A stretch of 64,000 nucleotides of DNA from Bacteroidota bacterium. Lineage in GTDB: Bacteria > Bacteroidota > Ignavibacteria > OLB7. The DNA lies in contig JAFDZV010000043.1 in the NCBI GenBank assembly GCA_018266795.1, positions 62,001-126,000 on the forward strand, given 5' to 3'. The notes under the pieces were generated by a model. It was not told where the DNA came from. It was given only the letters and a program-made list of their open reading frames with translations, and searched no databases. Below, piece after piece: positions 17,899-28,300 of this stretch. How positions within the stretch are numbered: the first letter of the stretch is position 1; every line of letters begins with the position of its first letter. Both the position numbers and the translations under genes were made by a program.

Positions 17899-20800
17899 AT
17901 GATGAAGAGGTCCTTCATACCTGCCGTATTGCTTCTTTCGCTCATGATGGCGAGCGAGGCCTTTTCGCAGGTACCCAGAATTATCAGCTATCAGGGTGCC
18001 CTTGTCGATCAATCGGGAGGCCCGGTTTCTGATGGCAACCGAACCATCACGCTGAACATCTATGATGCGCCAACAGGCAGTGCCCCGCTCTACACCGAAA
18101 CACAGACGGTGAAGATCTTCCGGGGTGTCTTCAACGTGGGGATCGGATCGAAGACGCCGTTCCCGGCGGCGCTTGCGTTCGATCGGCCGTACTATCTCGG
18201 TATCGCCATCGACAACGGACAGGAGCTTACGCCGCGAACACAGATTACCGCCGGCGCCTACGCAATGCATTCGGCTGTTGCCGATGTTGCCCAGGCACTC
18301 TCACCGTCGGCGGGGGGCGTTGTGACAATGGTGAACGGGCAGTCCGGTGCGTTGCAGGTAACCGGTACCGGCAATACAACGGTGTCGCAGTCCGGCAATA
18401 CCATCACGATTGGCAGCGACGGCGTTTCCAGCATCAACGGCGTCACGGGTGCCGTAGATTTCGTTGGTCTGGGCGCAACAACGGTTACGCACAACGGCAA
18501 CCGCTTTACTATTTCCTCCACCGGGGGTATTCAGGAAGTTGGTGCGCTGGATCCGTCCATCTCGATCAGGAACGGCACCAGCGCTCTCGTGCAGGTTGCC
18601 GTTGCCGATCTGGGAATTACAACGGGGAAGATTGCGGACCAGGCGGTTACCGCGGCAAAGCTGGCGGATGGAGCAGTAACCGATTCCAAGATCTCCGGCG
18701 GCATCAGCTACTCCAAGCTTACCGGCGTTCCCGCATCGCTGCCGCCGAGCGGCGCGGCGGGGGGTGATCTTACCGGCACATATCCGAATCCCGCGATTGC
18801 TGCCGGCGCCGTCACGACGGCGAAGATTGCTGATGGCTCCGTCAACGATGCGAAGATTGCAAGCGGCATCAGCTACTCCAAGCTGAACGGCGCTCCCACA
18901 TCGCTTCCACCGAACGGTACGGCAGGCGGCGATCTCACCGGCACCTACCCGAACCCGACCGTTGCCGCAGGTGCGATCACAACGGCGAAGATCGCCGACG
19001 GCTCGGTGACCACTCCCAAGCTTGCCGACGGCTCCGTTGTCGGTTCCAAGATCGCTGCAGGTGTCGTACTCACGAATCATCTTGCCGATGGCTCGGTGAC
19101 CGATGTGAAGATCGCGAGCGGCATCAGCTACTCGAAGATCACTGGCGGGCCGACAACCCTTCCGCCGAGCGGCGCTGCGGGCGGCGACCTTACCGGCACC
19201 TATCCGAACCCGACAATTGCTCCCGCCGTCATCACCACCCCGAAGCTTGCCGACGGATCGGTGATGACGCCGAAGCTTGCCGACAGTTCGGTAATCTCCA
19301 CGAAGATCGGCGCCGCTGCAGTGCGCACGGTCAATATCTTCGATGGTTCGGTGACTACCGTGAAGCTCAACGACAGTTCCGTGGTAGGATCGAAGATCGG
19401 CACCGCAGCCGTAACAACGGCGCACATCGCCGATGGTTCGGTGACCACCGCCAAGCTTCCGGACGGAGCCGTGACGTCTGCGAAGATCGCCGACGGCACG
19501 ATCGTAGATGCGGACGTAAGCCCGACGGCGGCGATTGCGTACAGCAAGCTGAACCTGACGAACAGCATTCAGAACTCGGACATCGTGGCCAACGCGATCA
19601 CGACATCGAAGGTAGCCAACGGCACCGTGACGACGTCGAAGATGGCGGACAGCGCGATCTCCGGCCTGAAGCTTCTCACGAATGCAGTGAGCACTGCGCA
19701 CATCGCCAACGGTGCGGTGACGTTGCCGAAGATCTCCAACACCGGTGCGACAACCAATCAGGCGATCGTGTTCGACGGCACGAACGTCGTCTGGGGGGCC
19801 GCTGTCCCGGGCGGCGCAGCCGGTGGTGATCTGAGCGGTACCTACCCCAATCCGGTGATCGCTGCCGGTGCCGTGACTTCTGCAAAGATCGCCGATGGCA
19901 CGATCGTCGATGCGGACGTAAGCCCGACGGCGGCGATCGCCTACAGCAAGCTGAACCTGACGAACAGCATCCAGAACTCGGACATCGTGGCGAACGCGAT
20001 CACGACATCGAAGGTAGCCAACGGCACCGTGACGACGTCGAAGATGGCGGACAGCGCGATCTCCGGCCTGAAGCTTCTCACCGCCGCGGTGAACACGGCG
20101 CATATCGCCGATGGCGCCGTGACGTCTGCGAAGATCGCCGATGGCACGATCGTGGATGCGGACGTAAGCCCGACGGCGGCGATCGCCTACAGCAAGCTGA
20201 ACCTGACGAACAGCATCCAGAACGCTGACATCGTGGCGAACGCGATCACGACGTCGAAGGTAGCCAACGGCACCGTGACGACGTCGAAGATGGCGGACAG
20301 CGCGATCTCCGGCCTGAAGCTTCTCACGAACGCGGTGAACACTGCGCACATCGCCGATGGCGCCGTGACGTTGCCGAAGATCTCCAGCACCGGCGCAAGC
20401 GCCAATCAGGCGATCACGTTCGACGGCACGAACGTCGTCTGGGGCGCTGCCGTTCCGGGCGGTTCCGCGGGTGGTGACCTGACCGGCACGTATCCGAACC
20501 CGGTGATCGCCGCAGGAGCCGTGACGTCTGCGAAGATCGCCGACGGCACGATCGTCGATGCGGACGTAAGCCCGACGGCGGCGATTGCGTACAGCAAGCT
20601 GAGCCTGACGAACAGCATTCAGAATTCGGACATCGTAGCCAACGCGATCACGACATCGAAGGTAGCCAACGGCACCGTGACGACGTCGAAGATGGCGGAC
20701 AGCGCGATCTCCGGCCTGAAGCTTCTCACGAATGCAGTGAGCACTGCGCACATCGCCAACGGTGCGGTGACGTTGCCGAAGATCTCCAGCACAGGTGCAA

Positions 20801-23376
20801 GCGCCAATCAGGCGATCACGTTCGACGGCACGAACGTCGTCTGGGGTGCTGCCGTTCCGGGCGGTTCCGCGGGTGGTGACCTGACCGGCACGTATCCGAA
20901 TCCGACGGTCGCCAACAGTGCGATCACGAGCGCGAAGATCGCCGACGGCACGATTGTGGATGCGGACGTAAGCCCGACGGCGGCGATTGCGTACAGCAAG
21001 CTGAACCTGACGAACAGCATTCAGAACTCGGACATCGTAGCCAACGCGATCACGACATCGAAGGTAGCCAACGGCACCGTGACGACGTCGAAGATGGCGG
21101 ACAGCGCGATCTCCGGCCTGAAGCTTCTCACGAATGCAGTGAGCACGGCGCATATCGCCAACGGTGCGGTGACGTTGCCGAAGATCTCCAGCACAGGTGC
21201 AAGCGCCAATCAGGCGATCATGTTCGACGGTACGAACATCGTCTGGGGTGCTGCCGTCCCGGGTGGCACAGCGGGTGGTGACCTGACCGGCACGTATCCG
21301 AATCCGACGGTTGCCAACAGTGCGATCACGAGCGCGAAGATCGCCGACGGCACGATCGTCGATGCGGACGTAAGCCCGACGGCGGCGATTGCGTACAGCA
21401 AGCTGAGCCTGACGAACAGCATTCAGAATTCGGACATCGTAGCCAACGCGATCACGACATCGAAGGTAGCCAACGGCACCGTGACGACGTCGAAGATGGC
21501 GGACAGCGCAATCTCCGGCCTGAAGCTCCTTACGAACGCGGTGAACACTGCGCACATCGCCGACGGAGCAGTAACGGACGCGAAGGTTGCCAACGGCATC
21601 AGCTATTCCAAGCTGAGCGGAGCGCCGACAAGCCTTCCGCCGAGCGGCGCAGCCGGTGGCGATCTGACCGGCACGTATCCGAATCCGACGGTTGCCAACA
21701 GTGCGATCACGAGCGCGAAGATCGCCGACGGCACGATTGTGGATGCGGACGTAAGCCCGACGGCGGCGATTGCGTACAGCAAGCTGAACCTGACGAACAG
21801 CATTCAGAACTCGGACATCGTGGCGAACGCGATCACGACATCGAAGGTAGCCAACGGCACCGTGACGACGTCGAAGATGGCGGACAGCGCGATCTCCGGC
21901 CTGAAGCTTCTCACGTTCGCGGTGACCAACCGGCACATCGCCGACGGCGCGGTGACGGCGGCGAAGATGAACGGCACCGGCGCGAACACGAACGACGTAC
22001 TGACCTACAACGGAACCAACGTAGTCTGGAGCGCTCCGGCAACGGGCGCAACAGGCGCGGCTGGCGGCGATCTTACGGGCACGTATCCGAACCCGACCGT
22101 TGCCAACGATGCGATCACGAGCGCGAAGATTCTGGATGGCACGATCACGAACGCGGATATCGCGGCTGCGGCCGGCATCCCGTACTCGAAGTTGAGCCTG
22201 ACGAACAGCATTCAGAACGCTGACATCGTTGCCAACGCGATCACGACGTCGAAGGTAGCCAACGGCACCGTGACGACGTCGAAGATGGCGGACAGCGCGA
22301 TCTCCGGCCTGAAGCTTCTCACGTTCGCGGTGACCAACCGGCACATTGCCGACGGCGCGGTGACGGCGGCGAAGATGAACGGCACCGGCGCGAACGCCAA
22401 CGATGTGCTGACGTACGACGGAACCAACGTGGTGTGGAGTGCACCGGCAGGCGCGAGCGGCGCAGCGGGCGGTGACCTGACCGGCACGTATCCGAACCCG
22501 ACCGTTGCGGCCAACGCGATCACGACGGCGAAGATTGCCGATGCGGCGGTGACGCCGGCGAAGGTGAGTTCCGCCGGCGCGAACGCCAACGACGTTCTGA
22601 CGTACGACGGAACGAATGTGGTGTGGGCTGCAGGCGGCGGCGGTGGTGCAACCGGTGCGGCGGGTGGTGACCTGACGGGCACCTATCCGAACCCGACGGT
22701 TGCTGCAAACGCAATCACGAGTGCCAAGATCCTGGACGGCACGATCACGAACGCGGATATCGCGGCCGCGGCCGGCATTCCGTACTCGAAGCTGACGCTG
22801 ACGAACAGCATCCAGAACGCTGACATCGTGGCGAACGCAATCACGACGTCGAAGGTAGCCAACGGCACCGTGACGACGTCGAAGATGGCGGACAGCGCGA
22901 TCTCCGGCCTGAAGCTTCTCACGTTCGCGGTGACCAACCGGCACATCGCCGATGGAGCAGTCGGCACGAGCAAGATCAGCGGCACCGGTGCAGCCGGCGG
23001 CCAGGTGCTGATGTACAACAGCGGCACGAACACCGTGGGCTGGGCGAACCCGGCAGTCGGTCTCTCGTTCAATCGCGTTGCGATATCGAACGTCAACTCG
23101 CCGTACACCGTTCCTGCGGGGACGGACATCATCGGCGTGGATGTGACAGCGGGGCCGGTAACGGTGACGCTTCCGCCGGCGAACTCTGTGAACTCCGGGA
23201 AGATCATCATCGTCAAGAACGAGTTGGGAAATGCCGCTGTCAACAACATCACGATTCAGCGCAACGGGACCGACCTTATCAACGCGTCCTCAACGTCGGT
23301 CTCGATTTCAGCGGGCACTGGCACGAACGGCTTCAGCTTCTACAGCGATGGCGTTTCGCGTTGGCAGGCATACTGA
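17899..23376 (+). CDS. Giant repetitive fibre-like exported protein
   Basis: A 1825-residue protein with a signal peptide (MMKRSFIPAVLLLSLMMASE, cleavage near AFSQ). Residues about 25-130 form an N-terminal domain common in FCB-group fibre proteins (ISYQGALVDQSGGPV, ITAGAYAMHSAVAD). From about residue 240 to 1690 it consists of short repeats of the type G-(A/T)-(V/I)-T-x-(A/S)-K-(I/L)-A-D interspersed with GGDLTGTYPNP, as in phage tail fibres and trimeric beta-helical fibres. The last 110 residues are a non-repetitive cap (TVPAGTDIIGVDVTAG, NNITIQRNGTDLIN, FYSDGVSRWQAY). No T9SS sorting domain is visible. I chose ATG 17899 because it opens the signal peptide; another ATG follows at once. A perfect hairpin terminates the gene. 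Surface fibre or adhesin is inferred. Confidence 0.8.
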   Translation: MMKRSFIPAVLLLSLMMASEAFSQVPRIISYQGALVDQSGGPVSDGNRTITLNIYDAPTGSAPLYTETQTVKIFRGVFNVGIGSKTPFPAALAFDRPYYLGIAIDNGQELTPRTQITAGAYAMHSAVADVAQALSPSAGGVVTMVNGQSGALQVTGTGNTTVSQSGNTITIGSDGVSSINGVTGAVDFVGLGATTVTHNGNRFTISSTGGIQEVGALDPSISIRNGTSALVQVAVADLGITTGKIADQAVTAAKLADGAVTDSKISGGISYSKLTGVPASLPPSGAAGGDLTGTYPNPAIAAGAVTTAKIADGSVNDAKIASGISYSKLNGAPTSLPPNGTAGGDLTGTYPNPTVAAGAITTAKIADGSVTTPKLADGSVVGSKIAAGVVLTNHLADGSVTDVKIASGISYSKITGGPTTLPPSGAAGGDLTGTYPNPTIAPAVITTPKLADGSVMTPKLADSSVISTKIGAAAVRTVNIFDGSVTTVKLNDSSVVGSKIGTAAVTTAHIADGSVTTAKLPDGAVTSAKIADGTIVDADVSPTAAIAYSKLNLTNSIQNSDIVANAITTSKVANGTVTTSKMADSAISGLKLLTNAVSTAHIANGAVTLPKISNTGATTNQAIVFDGTNVVWGAAVPGGAAGGDLSGTYPNPVIAAGAVTSAKIADGTIVDADVSPTAAIAYSKLNLTNSIQNSDIVANAITTSKVANGTVTTSKMADSAISGLKLLTAAVNTAHIADGAVTSAKIADGTIVDADVSPTAAIAYSKLNLTNSIQNADIVANAITTSKVANGTVTTSKMADSAISGLKLLTNAVNTAHIADGAVTLPKISSTGASANQAITFDGTNVVWGAAVPGGSAGGDLTGTYPNPVIAAGAVTSAKIADGTIVDADVSPTAAIAYSKLSLTNSIQNSDIVANAITTSKVANGTVTTSKMADSAISGLKLLTNAVSTAHIANGAVTLPKISSTGASANQAITFDGTNVVWGAAVPGGSAGGDLTGTYPNPTVANSAITSAKIADGTIVDADVSPTAAIAYSKLNLTNSIQNSDIVANAITTSKVANGTVTTSKMADSAISGLKLLTNAVSTAHIANGAVTLPKISSTGASANQAIMFDGTNIVWGAAVPGGTAGGDLTGTYPNPTVANSAITSAKIADGTIVDADVSPTAAIAYSKLSLTNSIQNSDIVANAITTSKVANGTVTTSKMADSAISGLKLLTNAVNTAHIADGAVTDAKVANGISYSKLSGAPTSLPPSGAAGGDLTGTYPNPTVANSAITSAKIADGTIVDADVSPTAAIAYSKLNLTNSIQNSDIVANAITTSKVANGTVTTSKMADSAISGLKLLTFAVTNRHIADGAVTAAKMNGTGANTNDVLTYNGTNVVWSAPATGATGAAGGDLTGTYPNPTVANDAITSAKILDGTITNADIAAAAGIPYSKLSLTNSIQNADIVANAITTSKVANGTVTTSKMADSAISGLKLLTFAVTNRHIADGAVTAAKMNGTGANANDVLTYDGTNVVWSAPAGASGAAGGDLTGTYPNPTVAANAITTAKIADAAVTPAKVSSAGANANDVLTYDGTNVVWAAGGGGGATGAAGGDLTGTYPNPTVAANAITSAKILDGTITNADIAAAAGIPYSKLTLTNSIQNADIVANAITTSKVANGTVTTSKMADSAISGLKLLTFAVTNRHIADGAVGTSKISGTGAAGGQVLMYNSGTNTVGWANPAVGLSFNRVAISNVNSPYTVPAGTDIIGVDVTAGPVTVTLPPANSVNSGKIIIVKNELGNAAVNNITIQRNGTDLINASSTSVSISAGTGTNGFSFYSDGVSRWQAY
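19484..22944 (+). repeat. Nine near-identical repeats inside the fibre gene
   Basis: A core of about 118 bp encoding SIQN(S/A)DIVANAITTSK, then VANGTVTTSKMADSAISGLK, occurs nine times with almost no nucleotide change, including silent sites. Several copies sit in larger units with a 402-bp period, for example matching boundaries near 20619, 21021 and 21423. Copy order differs slightly by the linker used (TNAVSTAH, TNAVNTAH, TFAVTNRH). Confidence 0.9.
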
Positions 23377-23419
23377 TGTACGGCTGCCGACGATCGTGAC
23401 CGACAATTGCTGAACGGCA

Positions 23420-23447
23420 ACGGGGCGTCCTGAACAGGACGCCCCGT
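23420..23447 (+). terminator. Intrinsic terminator after fibre gene
   Basis: ACGGGGCGTCCTG and CAGGACGCCCCGT form a perfect 13-bp stem with an AA loop, 43 bp after the stop codon. Confidence 0.85.
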
Positions 23448-23638
23448 GCGTATTTAGGGAAGGTTGCACCAAGGTCAGCGCTTCGTGGCAAACTCGAACG
23501 CTATTCTCATCGGTTCCGCAGAATTCACCTACCGCGCATTGGATTTCGTTATCGCCGCCGTGGCGCACGCCGCGACCGGCATTCCATGTTCGTTCGGGAA
23601 CGACGGATCAAACAGCGTTGGAACGTCGCCGTCGCAGG

Positions 23639-24637
23639 CTACTCTTCCTTCTTCCTCGGCCCGCCGCGCCGCGGCCGCCGCAGCAGCCCGATCGCCTGGC
23701 AGTGCATGGTAACCGCCAGCGCCGTCCGGTTCAATTGCTCGGCCAGTTGCTCGTTCGTCATCGTCGGGAACAGGCGGCGCAGCTCGGCATCGTCCTCCTC
23801 GGTCCAGGGCCGCGAGGTTGGGCGCGCGCGATGCCCGTTGTTTCGAGCCACGCGCTGCACCGCGCTGATCGGAAGGCCAAGCTCGCGGGCGAGCTCCGTG
23901 TAGTGAACCGTTCCCATCCGCTGCACGATGTAGTTCTTCTGCTCCTCCGTTGGGCGCACCAGGGAACGCGCCAAACCCTGCTGCTGCACCTTCATCATGA
24001 TTGCATTCTCGGTGCGCCCCAGTTCCTCGGCTATCTCCGCGTAGGACATCTTGTCGTAGTGCGCATGGAGGTAGGCAAGATCGTCGTGGGTCCAGTGCTC
24101 CACCACCGGCTCCAGCAATCCCTGCAGGCGAAGCTTGCTCTTCACGGCCGCCGTGGAGCGCTTCAGCTTGTGCGCAAGCTCCTCGGCGCTCAGCTTCGGG
24201 TACTGGAGCTTCAACATGGCCTCCTCGCGGCGCGTCCACTCGCGCTGGCGTTCGGACCGAATGCCGAGAACTTTTGCCCGGTGATTCACGGCGGATTGCG
24301 ACCGCCCGAGCAGCGTTGCGCATGCGGCCGATCCTTCCTGGGGATAATGTTTCCGGAGGATGGCATCCTCCGAGGCGGCCCATGCCGGCGGTTTCGGCTT
24401 GCGCGGGCCGGGTTCGGCTGCCTCTCGAGGCTTCTTCGTGAGTGTGCCGGTAACCTTGTTTCCGGCACGCAAATGCGTCGGCTGATGTGTGGGTGGGAGC
24501 GATGCGGTGATAGAGGATGCTCGTATCAACCGCGGCTCCGGGAACTCGCGCTTCTTCACGCCTGATGGTATTTCGGTGACTGCATTGTGATGGAGGGGGG
24601 CGCCCGTCGCGGCTCGACATCCGCGGTCAATCTTCAT
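23639..24637 (-). CDS. DNA-binding protein with five SANT/Myb-like repeats
   Basis: A 332-residue basic protein. Five helix-turn-helix-like repeats start at about residues 86, 134, 182, 229 and 278, a regular 48-residue spacing. Each follows W-x(2)-(E/D)(E/D)-x(2)-L-x(5)-(Y/F)-x(4)-(E/A)(L/I)A-x(2)-L-x-R-(S/T)-x(2)-AV-x(6)-GL. Clear examples are REWTRREEAMLKLQYPKLS and RPWTEEDDAELRRLFPTMT. SANT/Myb-like repeats bind DNA, so a transcriptional or nucleoid role is likely. The N-terminal 80 residues are low complexity and the start is uncertain: I used ATG 24637, which has no clear ribosome site, while the frame extends to 24805. It lies between two giant surface-protein genes but on the opposite strand. 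Confidence 0.7.
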   Translation of the reverse strand: MKIDRGCRAATGAPLHHNAVTEIPSGVKKREFPEPRLIRASSITASLPPTHQPTHLRAGNKVTGTLTKKPREAAEPGPRKPKPPAWAASEDAILRKHYPQEGSAACATLLGRSQSAVNHRAKVLGIRSERQREWTRREEAMLKLQYPKLSAEELAHKLKRSTAAVKSKLRLQGLLEPVVEHWTHDDLAYLHAHYDKMSYAEIAEELGRTENAIMMKVQQQGLARSLVRPTEEQKNYIVQRMGTVHYTELARELGLPISAVQRVARNNGHRARPTSRPWTEEDDAELRRLFPTMTNEQLAEQLNRTALAVTMHCQAIGLLRRPRRGGPRKKEE

Positions 24638-25323
24638 TGCGATACCCGCATATCCTGCGGCCGGTATCGTGACGCATCGGCAATGATACGAACCTGATGG
24701 CGCGTGGGCAACATGAAGATGTCGCCGGCCCCTCATTGCCGCTCCGCCGGGCCGGAAAGCCGGGCATGCAGCCTCGTGCCGGCAGCCCGCCGGCCACCTT
24801 CGCAACGTTCCGGAACGGGGTAGTGCGGTTGGGCATGCGGAGGCGCCGAAGCGGGAGTATCGCCCGATTGGACTATGCCATCCATGGGGATCGTCCCTCG
24901 CGGTACAGGTCTTCTTGAAAATTCTTCAGAGTTGGTGTGACAACATGCCCCTCTGAAACGTTCTATGAGATAACGCATGCCCACTGCCATGGACATGCGG
25001 GCGAAGTTCGCGCCGTACATGCGACATCCCGCCAGGTTCACCGCCTACAACCGAGTTACCATACGGTGCCCGCAACCGAATGCAGGCACATCCCTTCAGC
25101 ATGCCAGGGTTCCTGGTGTGCCGAAGCCATATTGAATCGGGCCGATCGCCGGGAAGTGAGCAAGACGCGAGAAGTGCATTGACCTTGATCGCGGTAACAG
25201 TGATCTTGCCAACCCTGCGAGCCGATGCCTGCTCCTGCCAGGTCTTCCGTAACGTGCGTTGATGCCGATGTCACCCCGATCCGGCATTACGTTCCTACAG
25301 TAACGTTTCACGAGGACTCCATT
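24638..25323. other. Divergent intergenic region
   Basis: About 0.7 kb with no supported gene. It must hold the promoters of the SANT-repeat gene and the T9SS cargo gene. Confidence 0.4.
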
Positions 25324-28300
25324 ATGATGTCATCTCTACCAGCTCGCAGGCACATGTGGCGCCTGCTGTGCATTCCCTCCGTGTTGGTGATGATATTGCT
25401 TGGGCTCGGAACCGCAAACGGACAGCAGCTCTCCAGCTACTATACGTTCGGTTCCTCGCTCGGGACATTCACGTCCCTTACCGGGGCGAACACCGTTATC
25501 CTCAACAGCAACGGCGCCACCGGCGTTGGTGTGTACAACGAGGATGCCACGGCCGGGCCATTCAGTATCGGCTTCAGTTTCGTTTTCAACGGGACTGCGT
25601 ACAGCACGTTCACACTCAACGCGCGCGGCTTCCTGATTCTCGGGACCACGCTGAGCAGCAATCCGAACAATGCCATCGAGGCGCCGCCCATTCCGGATCC
25701 GATCATCGCGGCCTTCTGGGATCAGCAGCACATGTACGATGGCAGCGCAACCTGCGTGCCTCCAGTCGCCAGCGTCAATGTCTCGTATGTGGTGACCGGC
25801 GTTGCTCCGAACCGCATCCTCAACATCGAGTGGGGCACCCAGCTTGTAAGCGCCGCTACGTACTACTATGCCGGCAACTGCCTGCCGATGTGCGATTACG
25901 AGATACGTCTGTACGAATGCTCGAACAGAATCGAGTTCCAATACGGAGCGTTCCGTGTCAGCACCAATACGGCTGTGCACAGCACCGCCAGCATCGGTCT
26001 GGCGTCTGGCCTCAACAACTACATCTCGGTGACGCCCGGCGTTGTGAATACGGCCAGTTCCGTGACGCCGAACGACATGGTGGACAACAACAACGTTGCT
26101 GCCACCACGTTGATCCCGATCGGACAGATCTTCAGCTTCTCACATTTCACTCCGGATATTACCGGTCGTACCGGCACGGGGAACGGCGGCACAGCCACCA
26201 TGACGCCGGGTGATACGCTGCTGAAGGGGATGAGCACGATCTTCGGCAATCCGCTGGTCTCAACACCGTTCAGCCTGAGCGTTCCCGCTTCCGGCTGCTC
26301 GGCACCGCGCAGCTACGGACTTGTCATCACCGGTCCCGCCGCCGCCGATTATTACTTCGGATCGCCCGGCATTCAGATCTCCGGCGGCTCGGTTGGCGCC
26401 GGCAGTTCGGTTATTCCGCCGATCACGTTCGCCCCCACGGCCGTCGGCAACCGATACGCCACGCTCACGGTCTACGATTCGACAAACAACGTGAGCAAGA
26501 GCTATGTGCTCGCAGCGAAGGGGACCAGCCGCATTTCCTTTGCCGGCAACATTCCGCAGGGTGGTACCGCTGCCATGGCCACGGGCGATACGCTGTTGTT
26601 GAACACGTTCGTTGTTCGCGGAACCAGCGGCAACTTCACGCCGTTCACCCTCACGAACGTGGGTACAAACGGCGCTCTTCCGCCGGCATCCATCACCTAC
26701 ACGATCACCGGCGGCTCCGGCCAGTACGTGATCAATCCGCCGACCTCTTCGTTGAGCAACGGCCAGAGCGCTACCCCAACGCTCACCTTCAATGCAGTTG
26801 GCGTAGGCCCGCAGCCTGCCACGCTCACGATCAATGCAGACGGTGAGATCCGGACCTACGTTCTCTATGCAACCGCCGCAGTGCCGAGCGCGATCTTCCG
26901 TATTGCCGGTGTTGCTCTTGATTCATCCTCCACGCTCTTCTCCAATCACTTCGCGTGCGAAGGGGAAGCCTACGATACGTACCAGATCCAGGTGCTGAAC
27001 AACGGCGGTGTCCCCTTCACCATCAGCAAGGTGGAGGTGTTCGAGACCGATACCGTCTACAAGCAGGGATCGCCTCGCTATCCGCTGCGTCACGACAAGG
27101 CCGGGCGGCTGGTTCCGATGCAGGATTACTTCCTCACGGTTGCCCCGCCCGTTGCTCCGATGAAGGCCAATGTGCTGCTGAACTACCCGTATGTGGTTCC
27201 CACGCTCCCGCAGGCCTCCACGATGTACATCACGATGATCAGCCAGCGGCCGGGCAAGCGGTTCGGCAGGATTTTTGTCCGCACCAATTGCCAGAACTTC
27301 GCCGGCCCCGACACGAACGGTGCAATTGTGACCGGGCTGTTGAAGATGGACCTCTTCGGTCGCGGCAGCTCGAGCAGCCTCTCGGATAATCCGAATGGCG
27401 GACTCCCCCAGGCCATCGTATTCCCGGTGACGCCGCTCGGCACCAGTGTGGAGCAGACCTTCCAGCTGTACAACACCGGTACATGCGACATGCGAATCAA
27501 CCCGTCGCGCTTCGAATTCGTTGCCGGAGACGTGGATGAGTTCGCCATCTCGCAGATGCCGTCCAGCCCGACCACAGCCTCCAACGGCGATCTGATCATT
27601 CCGCCGGGCGGCAGCACGCCGGTGAAGGTGACGTTCACACCGAAGCAGGTGGAGTCCCGCCGCGCCAGCATCCGCATCATGACGAACGACTCCTCCATCG
27701 CAATCCCCGGCGTTACCGAGCGCGGCGTATATCTGCTGGATGTCTACGGAACGGGCAAGTCCGATCTCTATATCCAGGGGATCGATGTTGGCACAGCGTT
27801 GATCGGCGGTAATGCGAGCGAGCATACGCACGGCGTGGTTCGTGTCGAGAGCTCGCGGAACGAGCCGATGATCATCACCAAGGTGGCTCTTGCCGGAACC
27901 GATGCCGCGGACTTCGGCCAGGATGCGGCCAAGCCGTGGCCGACACAGGCGTACGTGATTCAGGGCGGCCAGGAGCTGGATCTCGGCGTGGAGTTCGCTC
28001 CTCGCGCCGGCGGCCAGCCGGGTACTCGCGATGCGGAACTGCGTGTCTATCTGGTGACAGGCGACTCGCTGGTTGCGAAGATCCATGGCGTTGCCGGCAC
28101 GCGCGAGATCACCGTTACACCGGGCGCCCTCAACTTCGGCTTCCTGAGCATGGGCAAGAAGACGCGCCGGAATCTCTTCGTGAAGAACACCGGCACGATG
28201 ACGCTCCTGGTGCAACAACCCGACGTTCAGTCACCGAACGGAGAGTTCACCGCAACCCCGCTTGCACGTACGGAGTTTGCTCCGGGGCAGGAGGAGGTGA

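Noticed and set aside
18301-22944. A 1547-codon minus-strand open frame opposite the fibre gene
   Set aside because: It repeats with the same period as the plus-strand gene and reads as Arg-rich low complexity; the plus strand has the signal peptide, known-type domains and a terminator.
19484-22944. Regular repeats considered as a CRISPR array
   Set aside because: Repeats are in frame, encode a continuous protein, are far longer than CRISPR repeats and have no unique spacers of constant length.
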